Below are positions 20,863-32,554 of a stretch of 64,000 nucleotides of DNA, in pieces. This DNA is from CAVZAB01 sp963773155 (lineage in GTDB: Bacteria; Pseudomonadota; Alphaproteobacteria; Rhizobiales; Beijerinckiaceae), in NCBI GenBank assembly GCA_963773155.1, contig CAVZAB010000009.1, positions 124,001-188,000 on the forward strand, in the 5' to 3' direction. Numbering within the stretch: the stretch's first letter is position 1; every line of letters starts with the position of its first letter. The position numbers were made by a program, and so were the translations under genes. The notes below the pieces were generated by a model, which worked only from the letters and a program-made list of their open reading frames with translations, was not told where the DNA came from and ran no database searches.

Positions 20863-22086
20863 ATGCGCGAATCATCCCCACCCGACGCGCGGCTGAGCAT
20901 GCGCGTCGTCAGCCGGCTTGCCGACATCGAGCGGGCCGCCTGGGACCGTTGCGCCAATCCGCCGCATGCCGAGACCCGACCGGACGGCGAAACCTTCAAT
21001 CCCTTTGTCAGCCACGCTTTCCTCGAGGCCCTCGAAAGCGCGGCCGCCGTCGGTGGGCGTAGCGGCTGGACGCCCGCCCATCTCATCGTCGAAGATGGCG
21101 AGGGACGGCTTGTTGGTTGCACGCCCGCCTATCTCAAAAGCCATTCGATGGGCGAATATGTTTTCGACCACGGCTGGGCGGAGGCCTTCGAGCAGGCCGG
21201 CGGCCGCTATTATCCAAAGCTGCAGGTATCGGTTCCCTTCACGCCGGTGACCGGCCGCCGGCTGCTCGTTGCCCCCGGCCGGCACCAAGCGGCGGCAACC
21301 GCGGCGTTGATCGGCGGGCTGCGCGCACTGCGCGATAAGGCTGGCGCCTCTTCCGTCCATGTGACCTTTCTCGAGGCCTTGCAATGCGAGGCGCTGTGTG
21401 CCCAGGGCTATCTGCCCCGCACTGACCGGCAATTCCATTTCATCAACCCAGGTTATGATAAATTTGACGATTTCCTCGCTGCCCTCGCCTCGCGCAAACG
21501 CAAGATGATCCGCAAGGAACGCGCGCAGGCAATCGCGCCGGGTATCGACATCGTAAGGCTCACCGGCGCCGCCATTGACGAGGCGCATTGGGATGCCTTC
21601 TTCGCTTTCTACATGGACACCGGCGCGCGCAAATGGGGCCGCCCCTATCTGACTCGGAAATTCTTCTCCGAGATCGGCAGCCGAATGGCCGAACGGATCT
21701 TGCTCGTCTTGGCTCGTCGGAACGGCCGCTGGATCGCCGGTGCGATCAATTTTATCGGCGACGACGCCCTGTATGGGCGCAATTGGGGCGCAATCGAGGA
21801 GCATCCGATGCTCCATTTCGAGGTCTGCTATTACCAGGCGATTGAATTTGCGATCGAGCGCAGGCTCAAGCGCGTCGAAGCTGGTGCCCAGGGCGAACAC
21901 AAGCTGGCACGCGGCTATCGACCGGTCGCGACCTATTCCGTCCATGATTTTGCCGACCGCCGCTTCCAAAGAGCCCTCGCCGATTATCTCGACCGCGAGC
22001 GGCGGCACGTCGCCGAAGCGGCGGGCATCTACGCCGAACATTTGCCGTTCCGACGCCCGACGAATAGCGAGGCCGGGTCGGATTGA
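20863..22086 (+). CDS. COG3146/FemAB-like GNAT-fold acyltransferase
   Basis: The 407-residue protein belongs to the family annotated as 'peptidoglycan biosynthesis protein' (COG3146, N-acyltransferase fold). Visible family text includes FVSHAFLEALESA near the N-terminus, HLIVEDGEGRLVGCTPAYLKSHS, the central VHVTFLEALQCEAL and SRKRKMIRKERAQA, and LHFEVCYYQAIEFAIE with GAQGEHKLARGYRPV near the C-terminus. The exact acceptor is unknown. The ATG at 20863 is preferred over the GTG two codons upstream. It follows the GDPD gene by 69 bp. Confidence 0.85.
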   Translation: MRESSPPDARLSMRVVSRLADIERAAWDRCANPPHAETRPDGETFNPFVSHAFLEALESAAAVGGRSGWTPAHLIVEDGEGRLVGCTPAYLKSHSMGEYVFDHGWAEAFEQAGGRYYPKLQVSVPFTPVTGRRLLVAPGRHQAAATAALIGGLRALRDKAGASSVHVTFLEALQCEALCAQGYLPRTDRQFHFINPGYDKFDDFLAALASRKRKMIRKERAQAIAPGIDIVRLTGAAIDEAHWDAFFAFYMDTGARKWGRPYLTRKFFSEIGSRMAERILLVLARRNGRWIAGAINFIGDDALYGRNWGAIEEHPMLHFEVCYYQAIEFAIERRLKRVEAGAQGEHKLARGYRPVATYSVHDFADRRFQRALADYLDRERRHVAEAAGIYAEHLPFRRPTNSEAGSD

Positions 22087-22189
22087 CCGGCGCCGCGGCC
22101 GCGATCGGCGCAAATGAACAAGATTTAATTTGCACTTTCGGGCAAAGCGGCGAGATTCGAGGCGTTACGGCCCCATGCAAGGAGGACCT

Positions 22190-22672
22190 ATGATGCAGCG
22201 CTATGCCAAAATCGCCTTGACGCTCGGCGGCATTGCCGTCGCCGGCGCCGGCGTCGCCTACGCCAGGCACGAAGCGGAAGGGCCGCAAAGCCGACTGACA
22301 CGAATGTGCGACCGTCCGCCGATGACCGGCGAGCGTCTGGCCGAGCGGCTGACCCACCGCCTGCACCTCACCGACGCGCAGAAGCCGGCCCTCAAGGATC
22401 TGCAGCAAGCCTTCGCCCAGTCGATGGCCGATGTCCATGCCCTATGCGACGGCAAGCCTGATTTTGCGACGCTGCCCGGTCGGATTGCTTTCGCCCAGAA
22501 ACGGATGGCCGCCATGGCCAGCGGTCTGCAAGCGGTGCAGCCGAAACTCGAGGCCTTTTATGCTGGGCTCGACCAGACGCAAAAGGACAAGATCGACCGA
22601 ATGGGCCCAATGCGCATGGGTGGTCCCGGCCACGGCCACCGCGGCCGCGACCGTCGTTCCGACGAGGACTAG
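22190..22672 (+). CDS. Spy/CpxP-like LTXXQ-motif periplasmic protein
   Basis: The 160-residue product has an N-terminal signal peptide (YAKIALTLGGIAVAGAGVAYA) and an alpha-helical body with LHLTDAQKPALKDLQQAF and later LDQTQKDKIDRM, the paired LTXXQ-type motifs of Spy-like periplasmic chaperones. The C-terminus is a Gly/His/Arg-rich tail (GGPGHGHRGRDRR). A strong aaggagga site precedes ATG-ATG at 22190/22193; either may be used. Folding assistance or metal and stress sensing are family roles and are not shown here. Confidence 0.82.
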   Translation: MMQRYAKIALTLGGIAVAGAGVAYARHEAEGPQSRLTRMCDRPPMTGERLAERLTHRLHLTDAQKPALKDLQQAFAQSMADVHALCDGKPDFATLPGRIAFAQKRMAAMASGLQAVQPKLEAFYAGLDQTQKDKIDRMGPMRMGGPGHGHRGRDRRSDED

Positions 22673-22734
22673 TCTTGACGCTGGGAGGATCTTGACGCAT
22701 CTCGGAGGGCGATAGCCCGGCCTGAGGTGCGCTG

Positions 22735-23154
22735 ATGAGCGATTATGCAACCGACAATGTGTTTGCGAAGATCCTACGCGGCGAGATTCCCTGCACCAAA
22801 GTGTTCGAGGATGAGATCGCGCTGGCGATAATGGACATCATGCCGCGCGCCGACGGGCACGTGCTGGTCATCCCCAAGGCGGCCTCCCGCAATCTCCTCG
22901 ACGCGCGCCCTGCCGATCTGTCCGCGCTGATGCCACGCATTCAGCGGGTCGCCCGCGCGGTTACCAAGGGCATGCAGGCCGACGGCCTGACCGTGCAGCA
23001 GTTTAACGAGAGCGCCGGCGGCCAGGTGATCTTCCACCTGCATTTTCATCTACTGCCGCGCTGGGAGGGCGTCGCACTACGCCCGCACACTGGAACCGAG
23101 GAAAAACCCGACGTTCTGGCGAAATACGCAGCCAACATCATCGCTGCCCTTTGA
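22735..23154 (+). CDS. HIT-family hydrolase
   Basis: The 139-residue protein is a Hint/histidine-triad nucleotide hydrolase. The N-terminus NVFAKILRGEIPCTKVFED and the catalytic HLHFHLLPRW triad near residue 102 are clear, as is the nucleotide-binding DIMPRADGHVLVIPK. It probably acts on AMP-linked or dinucleoside polyphosphate substrates; the physiological substrate is not visible. It sits before the convergent clpA, as in other Rhizobiales. Confidence 0.93.
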   Translation: MSDYATDNVFAKILRGEIPCTKVFEDEIALAIMDIMPRADGHVLVIPKAASRNLLDARPADLSALMPRIQRVARAVTKGMQADGLTVQQFNESAGGQVIFHLHFHLLPRWEGVALRPHTGTEEKPDVLAKYAANIIAAL

Positions 23155-23161
23155 GGGCAGC
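23143..23161. terminator. Possible hairpin between convergent HIT and clpA genes
   Basis: gctgccct-ttg-agggcagc is a perfect 8-bp stem overlapping the HIT stop codon, 28 bp from the end of clpA. No U-run follows on either strand, so it is only a weak terminator candidate. Confidence 0.3.
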
Positions 23162-23188
23162 GCGGGCCGTGCAGACCCTATTCACTAT

Positions 23189-25639
<2,451 letters not shown>

Positions 25640-25651
25640 AGGTTCGGCCTT

Positions 25652-26062
25652 TCACTTCTTTTCCATAATGCATTGCAGAGGATGCTGATGCTTGCGGGCA
25701 AAGTCCATCACCTGCGTCACTTTCGTCTCGGCGACCTCGTAGGTGAAGACGCCGCATTCGCCGACCCCGTGATTGTGGACATGAAGCATGATTCGCGTCG
25801 CTTCGTCGGGTCCCTTACTGAAGAACATTTGCAAGACCTGGACCACGAAATGCATCGGGGTGTAATCATCGTTCAATAGCAGCACGCGATACATGCTCGG
25901 CTTTTTGGTCTTGGTTTTGGTCTTGGTAATGACCGCTGTCCCAAAACCCCTGTCGCCGTCGCCCGGATCATTCTTCTGCGGCTCCTTGGCCGCTCGCGTC
26001 GCGCCGACCGCAGGTCCCGGCCTGCCGGCAGGCTCACGATCGATTTCAAAAGAACCGCGCAT
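25652..26062 (-). CDS. clpS: ClpS adaptor with long N-terminal extension
   Basis: ClpS binds N-degron proteins and delivers them to ClpAP. The conserved core (YRVLLLNDDYTPMHFVVQVL and HNHGVGECGVFTYEVAETKV) starts near residue 58 of 136. Before it there is a disordered, charged extension including a KTKTKTKK run, longer than the 20-30 residues usual for ClpS. The ATG at 26062 is preferred to the preceding GTG at 26065. It is the first gene of clpS-clpA. Confidence 0.96.
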   Translation of the reverse strand: MRGSFEIDREPAGRPGPAVGATRAAKEPQKNDPGDGDRGFGTAVITKTKTKTKKPSMYRVLLLNDDYTPMHFVVQVLQMFFSKGPDEATRIMLHVHNHGVGECGVFTYEVAETKVTQVMDFARKHQHPLQCIMEKK

Positions 26063-26350
26063 CACCTAGTCCTGGTCTCTTGCTCAGCCTCGATTCCCGG
26101 TGCGGCACGCCGTATGCGGGCAGCACCGCTTATAGTTTAGGAGCCAATGACGCTTGGCGCCAGTAGAAGCACCGACACTTTTTTTTGCTCGCATAGCTTG
26201 CAATCGCCGCAAAACCTGGCCACCCCCCCAAGGACGAGGCCGCCATTCTCCCCGCCGGGCCGGCAGAATGCCCAAAATACCAAGCATTGCAGAATGCAAC
26301 GGGCTCGCCAGCGCACCATGCGACGCAACGTCTCAGCCGCGCGGACAAAC

Positions 26351-26375
26351 AAAAAGGCCCGGCACAGCCGGGCCT
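26351..26375 (-). terminator. Rho-independent terminator of the phasin gene
   Basis: On the minus strand, 24 bp after the phasin stop, a perfect 9-bp stem (aggcccggc / gccgggcct around a 3-base loop) is followed by five T and a further T-rich stretch. This is a textbook intrinsic terminator, read in the phasin direction. Confidence 0.88.
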
Positions 26376-26398
26376 CGTCAACGCTAAAGCGCCGAATT

Positions 26399-26740
26399 TC
26401 AGCGGGTCAGCGGCTGCAGCTTGCCGAAAGCCGTCTCTACCGGACGGAATGCGTCCTTGGCGAGATTGGCATAGAGTTCGCCGAATCGGGTCGCCTGACT
26501 GACGAAGCCCTCATAGGCCGACTTGGCATAATCCGACTGGATCTGGAAGGCATTGTCGAGCGTCTTGGCGGCGAGCAATTTCTCGAACGTGGCCGAGCCG
26601 GTCTCAATCGACTTTTTCGAATAGTCGGTGGCTTCCGCCGCCATCTGCTGGAACCCCTTGGTAAAGGTCGCCAAAGCGGTGCTCGCGGCGTCTAATTGTT
26701 CCTTGTTGAACTTCTGGAAGTCTTCAATATTGGTAAACAT
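26399..26740 (-). CDS. Phasin family protein
   Basis: Phasins coat polyhydroxyalkanoate granules and control their number and size. The 113-residue product is wholly amphipathic-helical, begins MFTNIEDFQKFNKEQLDAA and contains FQQMAAEATDYSKKSIETG, the Phasin_2 signature region, then FEKLLAAKTLDNAFQIQSDY. It has no signal peptide or cysteine. It is monocistronic: a strong promoter with an operator lies upstream (26813-26861) and an intrinsic terminator downstream. Confidence 0.93.
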   Translation of the reverse strand: MFTNIEDFQKFNKEQLDAASTALATFTKGFQQMAAEATDYSKKSIETGSATFEKLLAAKTLDNAFQIQSDYAKSAYEGFVSQATRFGELYANLAKDAFRPVETAFGKLQPLTR

Positions 26741-26812
26741 GGTCCTACCCTCGTGCTGGCCGCAAAGTGCGGCGAAGTCCCTCGGCGGGCTAATTTGCCT
26801 GCCCTTCCCTTA

Positions 26813-26861
26813 TCTATATGTGCACTGCACAATTTTCGTCAAGGAGTATTTTTGCAGTGCA
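26813..26861 (-). promoter_or_regulatory. Phasin promoter with PhaR-type operator between -35 and -10
   Basis: On the minus strand TTGACG (26842-26837) and TATAGA (26818-26813) are 18 bp apart, a good sigma-70-type promoter. The spacer contains the perfect palindrome tgtgcactgcaca (26819-26831), which includes TGC-N3-GCA. A second TGC-N3-GCA, tgcagtgca, lies at 26853-26861, just upstream of -35. TGC-type palindromes are bound by PhaR, the PHB-sensing repressor of phasin genes in Paracoccus and related alphaproteobacteria. A repressor at this site would block RNA polymerase directly. Confidence 0.8.
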
Positions 26862-27047
26862 CCATTGAATCAAGCTCGTAGCCACCGCCGGCGACCGGCG
26901 CCAATAGACAGGATTTGCGGCGCGGCCTTAACTCCGCCGTAACCGTGATCCCATAACTTACGGGTTGAGTAGGTGAATACGCGTTTAAGCGGCACGGTTC
27001 GTGTGTGGCCTCGACGCGGTTTCATGACGCGAAACGGGGACACTTGT

Positions 27048-28671
27048 ATGGCGCAGCGTTGCGTAATTTCGTTCCGATCAGCTTTTGCCGGCAACCGCCG
27101 GGCCCCCTTCGCCACCGCCTGCCTGGCCTTTTTGCCGGCCGTGCTCGTCCAGCCGGCCGCCGGCCGCACCCATCATCATTATCATCATTACGTCCGCCAC
27201 GACCATAATGCCCGGCAGGCGTCGAGCGGATCTGGCGCAAGCGCCGCCATCGTGGTCGATGCCAATTCCGGTCATGTCCTTTACGCTCGTAACGAGGACG
27301 ACCTTCGCCACCCCGCCTCGATCACCAAGGTGATGACGCTCTATCTGCTGTTCGAGCAGCTCGAAAAGGGCCGCTTTAGCCTCAATAGCCGGCTGCGGAT
27401 TTCCGAACATGCGGCCGAACAGGCGCCGACCAAGCTCGGACTTCGACCCCGGCGAGACGATCGCTGTCGAAGATGCCATCAAGGCGGTCGTTACCAAATC
27501 GGCCAATGACATTGCCGTCGCCATTGCCGAATCGATTGGCGGCGACGAAACCAGCTTCGCCGATCTGATGACCCGCAAGGCCCATGCGCTCGGAATGAGC
27601 CGGACCGTCTATCGCAACGCGTCCGGCCTGCCGAATGACGAACAGGTCACGACGGCCCGCGACCTCGCCCTGCTTGGCCGTGCCGTGCAGGAGCGCTTCC
27701 CACAATATTACCGCTATTTCTCCACGAGAACCTTCTTTTACGGCGGCGAAGCCCTGAAGAACCACAATCACCTGCTTGGCCGCCTCGACGGCGTCGACGG
27801 CATCAAGACCGGCTATATCCGGGCCTCCGGCTTCAATCTCCTGACATCCGTGCACCGGCATGGCCATCACATCGTGGCGGTCGTCCTCGGCGGCCGCACC
27901 GCCGGCGAGCGCGACCGGATTATGGCCGGCCTGGTCGAACAGACCATTGGCGCGAGCACCAGCGTCCAGACGGCCTCGGCTCTGGCTGCCGCGCCCGTTT
28001 CAGCGCCTGCCGCGCCGGAGCCGGCGCCGCGCGCCACGAGCCTCGCGGCCAGCGCCTATGTCGAACCGGCCCGCCCGCTGCCCGAGCCGAAAAGCGAGAA
28101 GTCGAGCGAGCCGTTCGGCCGCCTGACTGCGCTGGCTGATCGGCCGCGGCCGGCCTTCGTGTCGGGTACCCCGCGGACGGCCGAAGACCATACCATCCCG
28201 ACCGGCTCGCTGGCCCATGCCGCCGCTGCCAACGGCTCGACCAATATGGGGGCGGACGGCACCAGAATGCTGGCCGCGGCGCAATCGACCAGCACGACGC
28301 CGGCCGTCCTGCGCTGGGTGCGCGGTCCCGAGGGCCTCGGCAACGCGCCGGGCCGCAGCGTCGAGGAGACGAAAATCGCCGTCGCGCCGCCACGGCCGGC
28401 CGAAAGTGCGCCGCCGCCTGCGGCCCGCCCTGGCCTGCTGATCCAGGTCGGCGCGACCGACGACGAAGCCAAGGCCAATGCCCTGCTTGCCCGCGCCAAA
28501 GCGCAGGGCCCAGCCGCTCTCGCCTCGGCCCAGGGCTTTACCGAAAAGGTGCAGAAGGGCGAAACCACGCTCTACCGGGCTCAATTCACCGGCCTGGATA
28601 CCGATAGCGCAGAGGCGGCGTGCCGGAGCTTGAAGAAATCCGGCATCGCCTGCCTGACGCTGAAAAACTGA
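27048..28671 (+). CDS. D-alanyl-D-alanine carboxypeptidase (S11) with SPOR domain, frame broken near 27448
   Basis: This low-molecular-weight penicillin-binding protein trims the terminal D-Ala from periplasmic peptidoglycan stem peptides. The start is at ATG 27048 or 27024, giving a signal peptide, then a His-rich stretch (THHHYHHYVRHDHN). The catalytic set is present: SITKVMT (SXXK), KSANDIA (SXN) and DGIKTGY (KTG). A Pro/Ala-rich linker leads to a C-terminal SPOR domain (LLIQVGATDDEAKANALLAR) that binds denuded glycan at the septum. A run of four C at 27447-27450 breaks the frame; three C would restore KLGLRPGETI. The total is 541 codons plus one base, so I treat it as a sequence error. 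Confidence 0.88.
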
Positions 28672-28679
28672 CCAAGGTG

Positions 28680-29198
28680 TCAGCGATGTCGCCGCGTCAG
28701 GACCTGCTTGGCTTCATTGAGCCGCGCCGCCCGCAGCGCCGATCCGCCATGATCGGGATGCGCTTCCTTCATCAGCCGCCGGTAGGCATTGCCGACGTCG
28801 GCGCGGCTCGCCCCCTCGCCAAGGCCAAGCAGCTGATAGGCTTCGTTTTGGCTCATGCCCTGGGCGTGCCGCGCCGCGGCCGGTTCGTCGCCAGCCGCGC
28901 GCCGCGCGTCAAAATCGACCTGATCTGCCGCACGCCAAGAGGCCGTCCAGCCGTCGAACTTCGCCTTGAGAGCAAGCTTTCCCCTGGCCAGGTTGAGCGC
29001 AGCCAATAGCGCAAAGGCGAGACCGATATCGAGGCGCCCGCGGGCAATCAGGATGAGCGCCAGGGCGGCCAACACGAGGCCGAGTGGTCTTCCTTGACCG
29101 GCCCGCTGCAGCCGGCCGACGCGGCGCCCGAGTCCGCGGCTGCCCGACCAAAGAACGGCAACGGCCAGGCCCCCCGCCAAAAGTGCGAGATAGATCAT
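28680..29198 (-). CDS. Membrane-anchored DnaJ-domain protein
   Basis: The 172-residue protein has an N-terminal membrane helix (MIYLALLAGGLAVAVLW), a second hydrophobic segment at about 41-70 and a C-terminal J-domain with the HPD tripeptide in KEAHPDHGGS. The domain lacks the Gly/Phe and zinc-finger regions of full DnaJ and so resembles the type III membrane J-proteins that recruit DnaK to the membrane. The client is unknown. It is convergent with the carboxypeptidase gene (8-bp gap). Confidence 0.85.
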   Translation of the reverse strand: MIYLALLAGGLAVAVLWSGSRGLGRRVGRLQRAGQGRPLGLVLAALALILIARGRLDIGLAFALLAALNLARGKLALKAKFDGWTASWRAADQVDFDARRAAGDEPAAARHAQGMSQNEAYQLLGLGEGASRADVGNAYRRLMKEAHPDHGGSALRAARLNEAKQVLTRRHR

Positions 29199-29214
29199 CG
29201 CTCAGTCAGCCGGA

Positions 29215-29643
29215 TCACAGGAGGCCGAGCTCGCTCAACTCCCGCCGCAGGGCTTCGGGCATGGCCGCGATATCGCCACGCCGCGTCCCGATGTCGACCG
29301 GCGCGTCGCTGGCGGCAAGATAGCGCCAGCCCTGGAAGGCCCGAAATGGCCGCGGCATCACGGCGATTACATGTGGCTCCAGCACCAATTCGCAGCGACC
29401 GATCCCCTGCGCGTCGGTCACCGGCCGCAGGCCGATCAACCGCTGTCGTGCCGCGATCTGCCCCTTGATCACCCAATATAGCGAGCCCTCGGCCAGCAAT
29501 TCGGCCTGCCGCTTGGGAACCATTCGGGTCGTATGGACGTGCTCGTCGCGCCGGCGCGTCGCCCGTTGGCGCTCGGCGACCCAATCCTCGAGATCGCGAA
29601 TCAACTCGGCGCCAACGCAGAGCTTGAGGAGATGAAGTGCCAT
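29215..29643 (-). CDS. DUF1489 family protein
   Basis: This 142-residue protein has all the landmarks of DUF1489, an alphaproteobacterial family without assigned function: HLLKLCVGAELIRDLEDW at the start, HTTRMVPKRQAELL, GSLYWVIKGQIAARQ, RCELVLEPHVI and the strongly conserved FQGWRYLAASDAPVD. It has no membrane segment. It lies 16 bp upstream of the DnaJ-domain gene on the same strand. Confidence 0.9.
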   Translation of the reverse strand: MALHLLKLCVGAELIRDLEDWVAERQRATRRRDEHVHTTRMVPKRQAELLAEGSLYWVIKGQIAARQRLIGLRPVTDAQGIGRCELVLEPHVIAVMPRPFRAFQGWRYLAASDAPVDIGTRRGDIAAMPEALRRELSELGLL

Positions 29644-29714
29644 GCTGAATGGCTTAGCGCGCCGCGTCGCCGCGGTCCATGCCGCGGCGGCGCGCTGTGG
29701 AAAACTGGCAATTT

Positions 29715-30467
29715 TCAGCCCCGGCCAACGAAGGGCATTTTTGTCGCCATCACGGTCATGAAAAGCACATTGGTGTCGAGCGGCAGACTCGCCATATGGG
29801 CGACGGCGCGGCCGACATGGGCCGTGTCGATCAACGGTTCGATCGCAATCCGCCCGTCGGCCTGCGGCACGCCGCTCGCCATCCGCTGTGCCATTTCGGT
29901 GGCCGCATTGCCGATATCAATCTGACCGCAAGCAATGTCATATTTGCGGCCGTCAAGTGCGGTCGATTTGGTCAGGCCGGTGACGGCGTGCTTGGTCGCC
30001 GTATAGGCGGCCGAATTTGGCCTCGGCGCATGCGCCGAAATCGAGCCATTGTTGATGATCCGCCCGCCACGCGGCAGCTGCGCCTTCATCACCCGGAAGG
30101 CCGCCTGCGTGCACAGAAAAACGCCGCTCAAATTGACGTCGACGACGTACTTCCATTGCTCGAAGCTCAGATCCTCGAGATTGACACCCGGTGCATTGAC
30201 GCCGGCATTGTTGAAGACCACGTCGAGCCGGCCGAAATGCCCAACAAGGCGCTCGAACAAATGCGCGACCGAGGCAGGATCAGAGACATCGCTTTCGACA
30301 ACCAGAGATTGCGCCGGCGCGCAGAGCCCCGCCACCGCCTCGAGCGGCGCCTTACGCCGGCCTGTGAGCACCACCGCAAAACCGTGCTGCGCCAGCGCCA
30401 GCGCGCTTGCCTTGCCGACCCCGGTCCCTGCCCCGGTAACGAGCGCCACTTTCAAGTCTGCTGCCAT
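29715..30467 (-). CDS. Short-chain dehydrogenase/reductase
   Basis: The 250-residue product is a classical SDR: the NAD(P)-binding loop TGAGTGVG, the structural NNAG, the catalytic Ser in GSIS and the YTATK motif with the catalytic Tyr/Lys. The start was set at ATG 30467 (MAADLKVALVTG). It stands 60 bp after the methylcrotonyl-CoA carboxylase alpha gene on the same strand, suggesting a role in the adjoining branched-chain degradation, but the substrate cannot be read. Confidence 0.88.
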   Translation of the reverse strand: MAADLKVALVTGAGTGVGKASALALAQHGFAVVLTGRRKAPLEAVAGLCAPAQSLVVESDVSDPASVAHLFERLVGHFGRLDVVFNNAGVNAPGVNLEDLSFEQWKYVVDVNLSGVFLCTQAAFRVMKAQLPRGGRIINNGSISAHAPRPNSAAYTATKHAVTGLTKSTALDGRKYDIACGQIDIGNAATEMAQRMASGVPQADGRIAIEPLIDTAHVGRAVAHMASLPLDTNVLFMTVMATKMPFVGRG

Positions 30468-30527
30468 CCGCTCTATCCACGCCAATCCCGATCGAACGCC
30501 AAACTAGCACACAGAACCAGGGCTCGG

Positions 30528-32534
30528 TCAAAGGCCGGCAGGTTCCGACTGGGACTCGGCGCGAACCAGCGCCAATCTCGTCCCCGGCTCGACCTGGGCG
30601 CCGGTGCTGCCGCTCAATTCCGCGATAATGCCGGCAATCGGCGCGACTAGCGTATGCTCCATTTTCATCGCTTCAACCACCATCAACCTCTGACCGCGCT
30701 CGACATGCTGGCCGGGCACGACCAGGATCTCGACCAGCCGGCCATGCATCGGCGCGCGCACGCTGCCATCGCTCTCATCCATCGTCAGCTCGGCGTCACG
30801 CAGAGGATCGAACAGCGCAATTCGCGTCTGGCGGCAACGCCGGAACACCAGGACACCATCCGGCGCATCGCGGACCAACGAGGCGCCAGGCCTTTCGCCG
30901 CGAGCCTGCGCGGCTGCCGGATCAAAGCGCGCTGCAAAGCCAAGGGCTGGAACCGCCAGATCGATCGATCCATCCGTCGCACCGCCAACGATTTCGGCCG
31001 CAAACGGCGCCTGGTCAATCACGAGGCGCAGCCGCGTCACCCTTGGAACGACGAACTGAAAGGCGTCGGCGAGGGAGAACGGATCATGCCAATCGGCTGC
31101 CGCCGGTTCGAGGCGGCGCGCCAATAGGTGCGACAGGCCGACGCCGATGGCTTCGGTATCAGGATTCTTGTCGATCAGGGCCGCCGCGTTGCGCTCGATG
31201 AAATGGGTATCGAAACGGCCGCGGCGGAACTCCTCGGCCCGGCTCAGCGCGGCCAGGAAGGCGATGTTGCTTTGCGGCCCAAGGACGACCGTTTCATCGA
31301 GTGCCGCGGCAAGTTTATCGAGGGCCGCAGCACGGGTCGGCGCATGTACAATAATCTTCGCCAGCATAGGATCGTAATAGGAGCCGACCTCGTCGCCCTC
31401 GACAACGCCGCTGTCGACGCGCACCCCCTCGCCCTGCGGCAGAACCAGGCCAATGATCCGGCCGGTCGACGGCAGGAAGCCGTTGTTCGGATCTTCCGCA
31501 TAAAGCCGCGCCTCGAGCGCCGTTCCGTTGGCGGCTATCTCGTCCTGGCGCAGCGCCAAGGGCTCGCCGGCCGCAATCCGCAATTGCAGCTCGACCAAGT
31601 CGAGGCCGGTGATCATTTCGGTAACGGGATGCTCGACCTGCAGGCGGGTGTTCATTTCGAGAAAATAGAAGCCGTCGGCGCGCAGGCCCTGGCGCGAGTC
31701 CACGATGAATTCGACGGTGCCGGCCCCAACATAGCCGACTGCCTTGGCGGCCGCCACGGCGGCCTCGCCCATTTGCCGGCGCAATGCAGCGCTCATGCCC
31801 GGGGCCGGTGCCTCTTCGATGACCTTCTGGTGGCGGCGCTGCAACGAGCAATCGCGCTCGAACAAGTGCAGGGCATGGCCGAAACTATCGGCGAAAATCT
31901 GCATTTCGATATGGCGCGGCGCCGCAATATATTTCTCGATCAGCACTTGGCCATTGCCGAAGGCTGCGACCGCCTCGCGCTGGGCGCTCTCGAGCGCGGC
32001 CTCGAATTCGGCGTGGGTATCGACCCGGCGAAGGCCCTTGCCGCCGCCCCCCGCCACCGCCTTAATCGCGACGGGATAGCCGATTTCATAGGCTTTTTCC
32101 CGAAGGAAGGCCGGTTCCTGCCGGCTGCCATGATAGCCGGCCACTACCGGCACGCCGGCCTTCTGCATCAGCCGCTTGGCCTCGTCCTTGAGACCCATCG
32201 CGCGGATCGCGGCGGCCGGCGGTCCGACGAAGACTACGCCCTGGGCGGCGCAGGCCTCGGCAAATTCAGCCCGCTCCGACAAAAAGCCATAGCCGGGATG
32301 CAGGCATTCGGCGCCGCTGCGGCGGGCAACCTCGAGGATTCGCGCCGCATCCAAATAGCTCTGCGACGCCGGCGCCGGGCCGATGTCGTAGGCCTCGTCG
32401 GCCAATCGGACATGCAGCGCCTCGCGGTCGGCCTGCGAATGAACCGCGATCGTGCGCAGGCCAAGCCGCCCCGCGGTCTTGATGATCCGCACGGCGATCT
32501 CGCCGCGATTGGCAATCAATATCGACCTAAACAC
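30528..32534 (-). CDS. Methylcrotonyl-CoA carboxylase biotin-containing alpha subunit
   Basis: It carboxylates 3-methylcrotonyl-CoA in leucine degradation with the beta subunit. The 668-residue product has biotin carboxylase (MFRSILIANRGEIAVRI, about 1-445, ATP-grasp GGGGKGLRR), a BT-like linker domain and the biotinyl domain with VVEAMKMEHTLVAP near the C-terminus. The identity as MCC rather than acetyl- or propionyl-CoA carboxylase rests on the beta subunit and on the isovaleryl-CoA dehydrogenase in the same cluster. It follows the beta gene by 20 bp. Confidence 0.92.
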   Translation of the reverse strand: MFRSILIANRGEIAVRIIKTAGRLGLRTIAVHSQADREALHVRLADEAYDIGPAPASQSYLDAARILEVARRSGAECLHPGYGFLSERAEFAEACAAQGVVFVGPPAAAIRAMGLKDEAKRLMQKAGVPVVAGYHGSRQEPAFLREKAYEIGYPVAIKAVAGGGGKGLRRVDTHAEFEAALESAQREAVAAFGNGQVLIEKYIAAPRHIEMQIFADSFGHALHLFERDCSLQRRHQKVIEEAPAPGMSAALRRQMGEAAVAAAKAVGYVGAGTVEFIVDSRQGLRADGFYFLEMNTRLQVEHPVTEMITGLDLVELQLRIAAGEPLALRQDEIAANGTALEARLYAEDPNNGFLPSTGRIIGLVLPQGEGVRVDSGVVEGDEVGSYYDPMLAKIIVHAPTRAAALDKLAAALDETVVLGPQSNIAFLAALSRAEEFRRGRFDTHFIERNAAALIDKNPDTEAIGVGLSHLLARRLEPAAADWHDPFSLADAFQFVVPRVTRLRLVIDQAPFAAEIVGGATDGSIDLAVPALGFAARFDPAAAQARGERPGASLVRDAPDGVLVFRRCRQTRIALFDPLRDAELTMDESDGSVRAPMHGRLVEILVVPGQHVERGQRLMVVEAMKMEHTLVAPIAGIIAELSGSTGAQVEPGTRLALVRAESQSEPAGL

Positions 32535-32554
32535 CAGTCACGCCTCCTGCCGGC

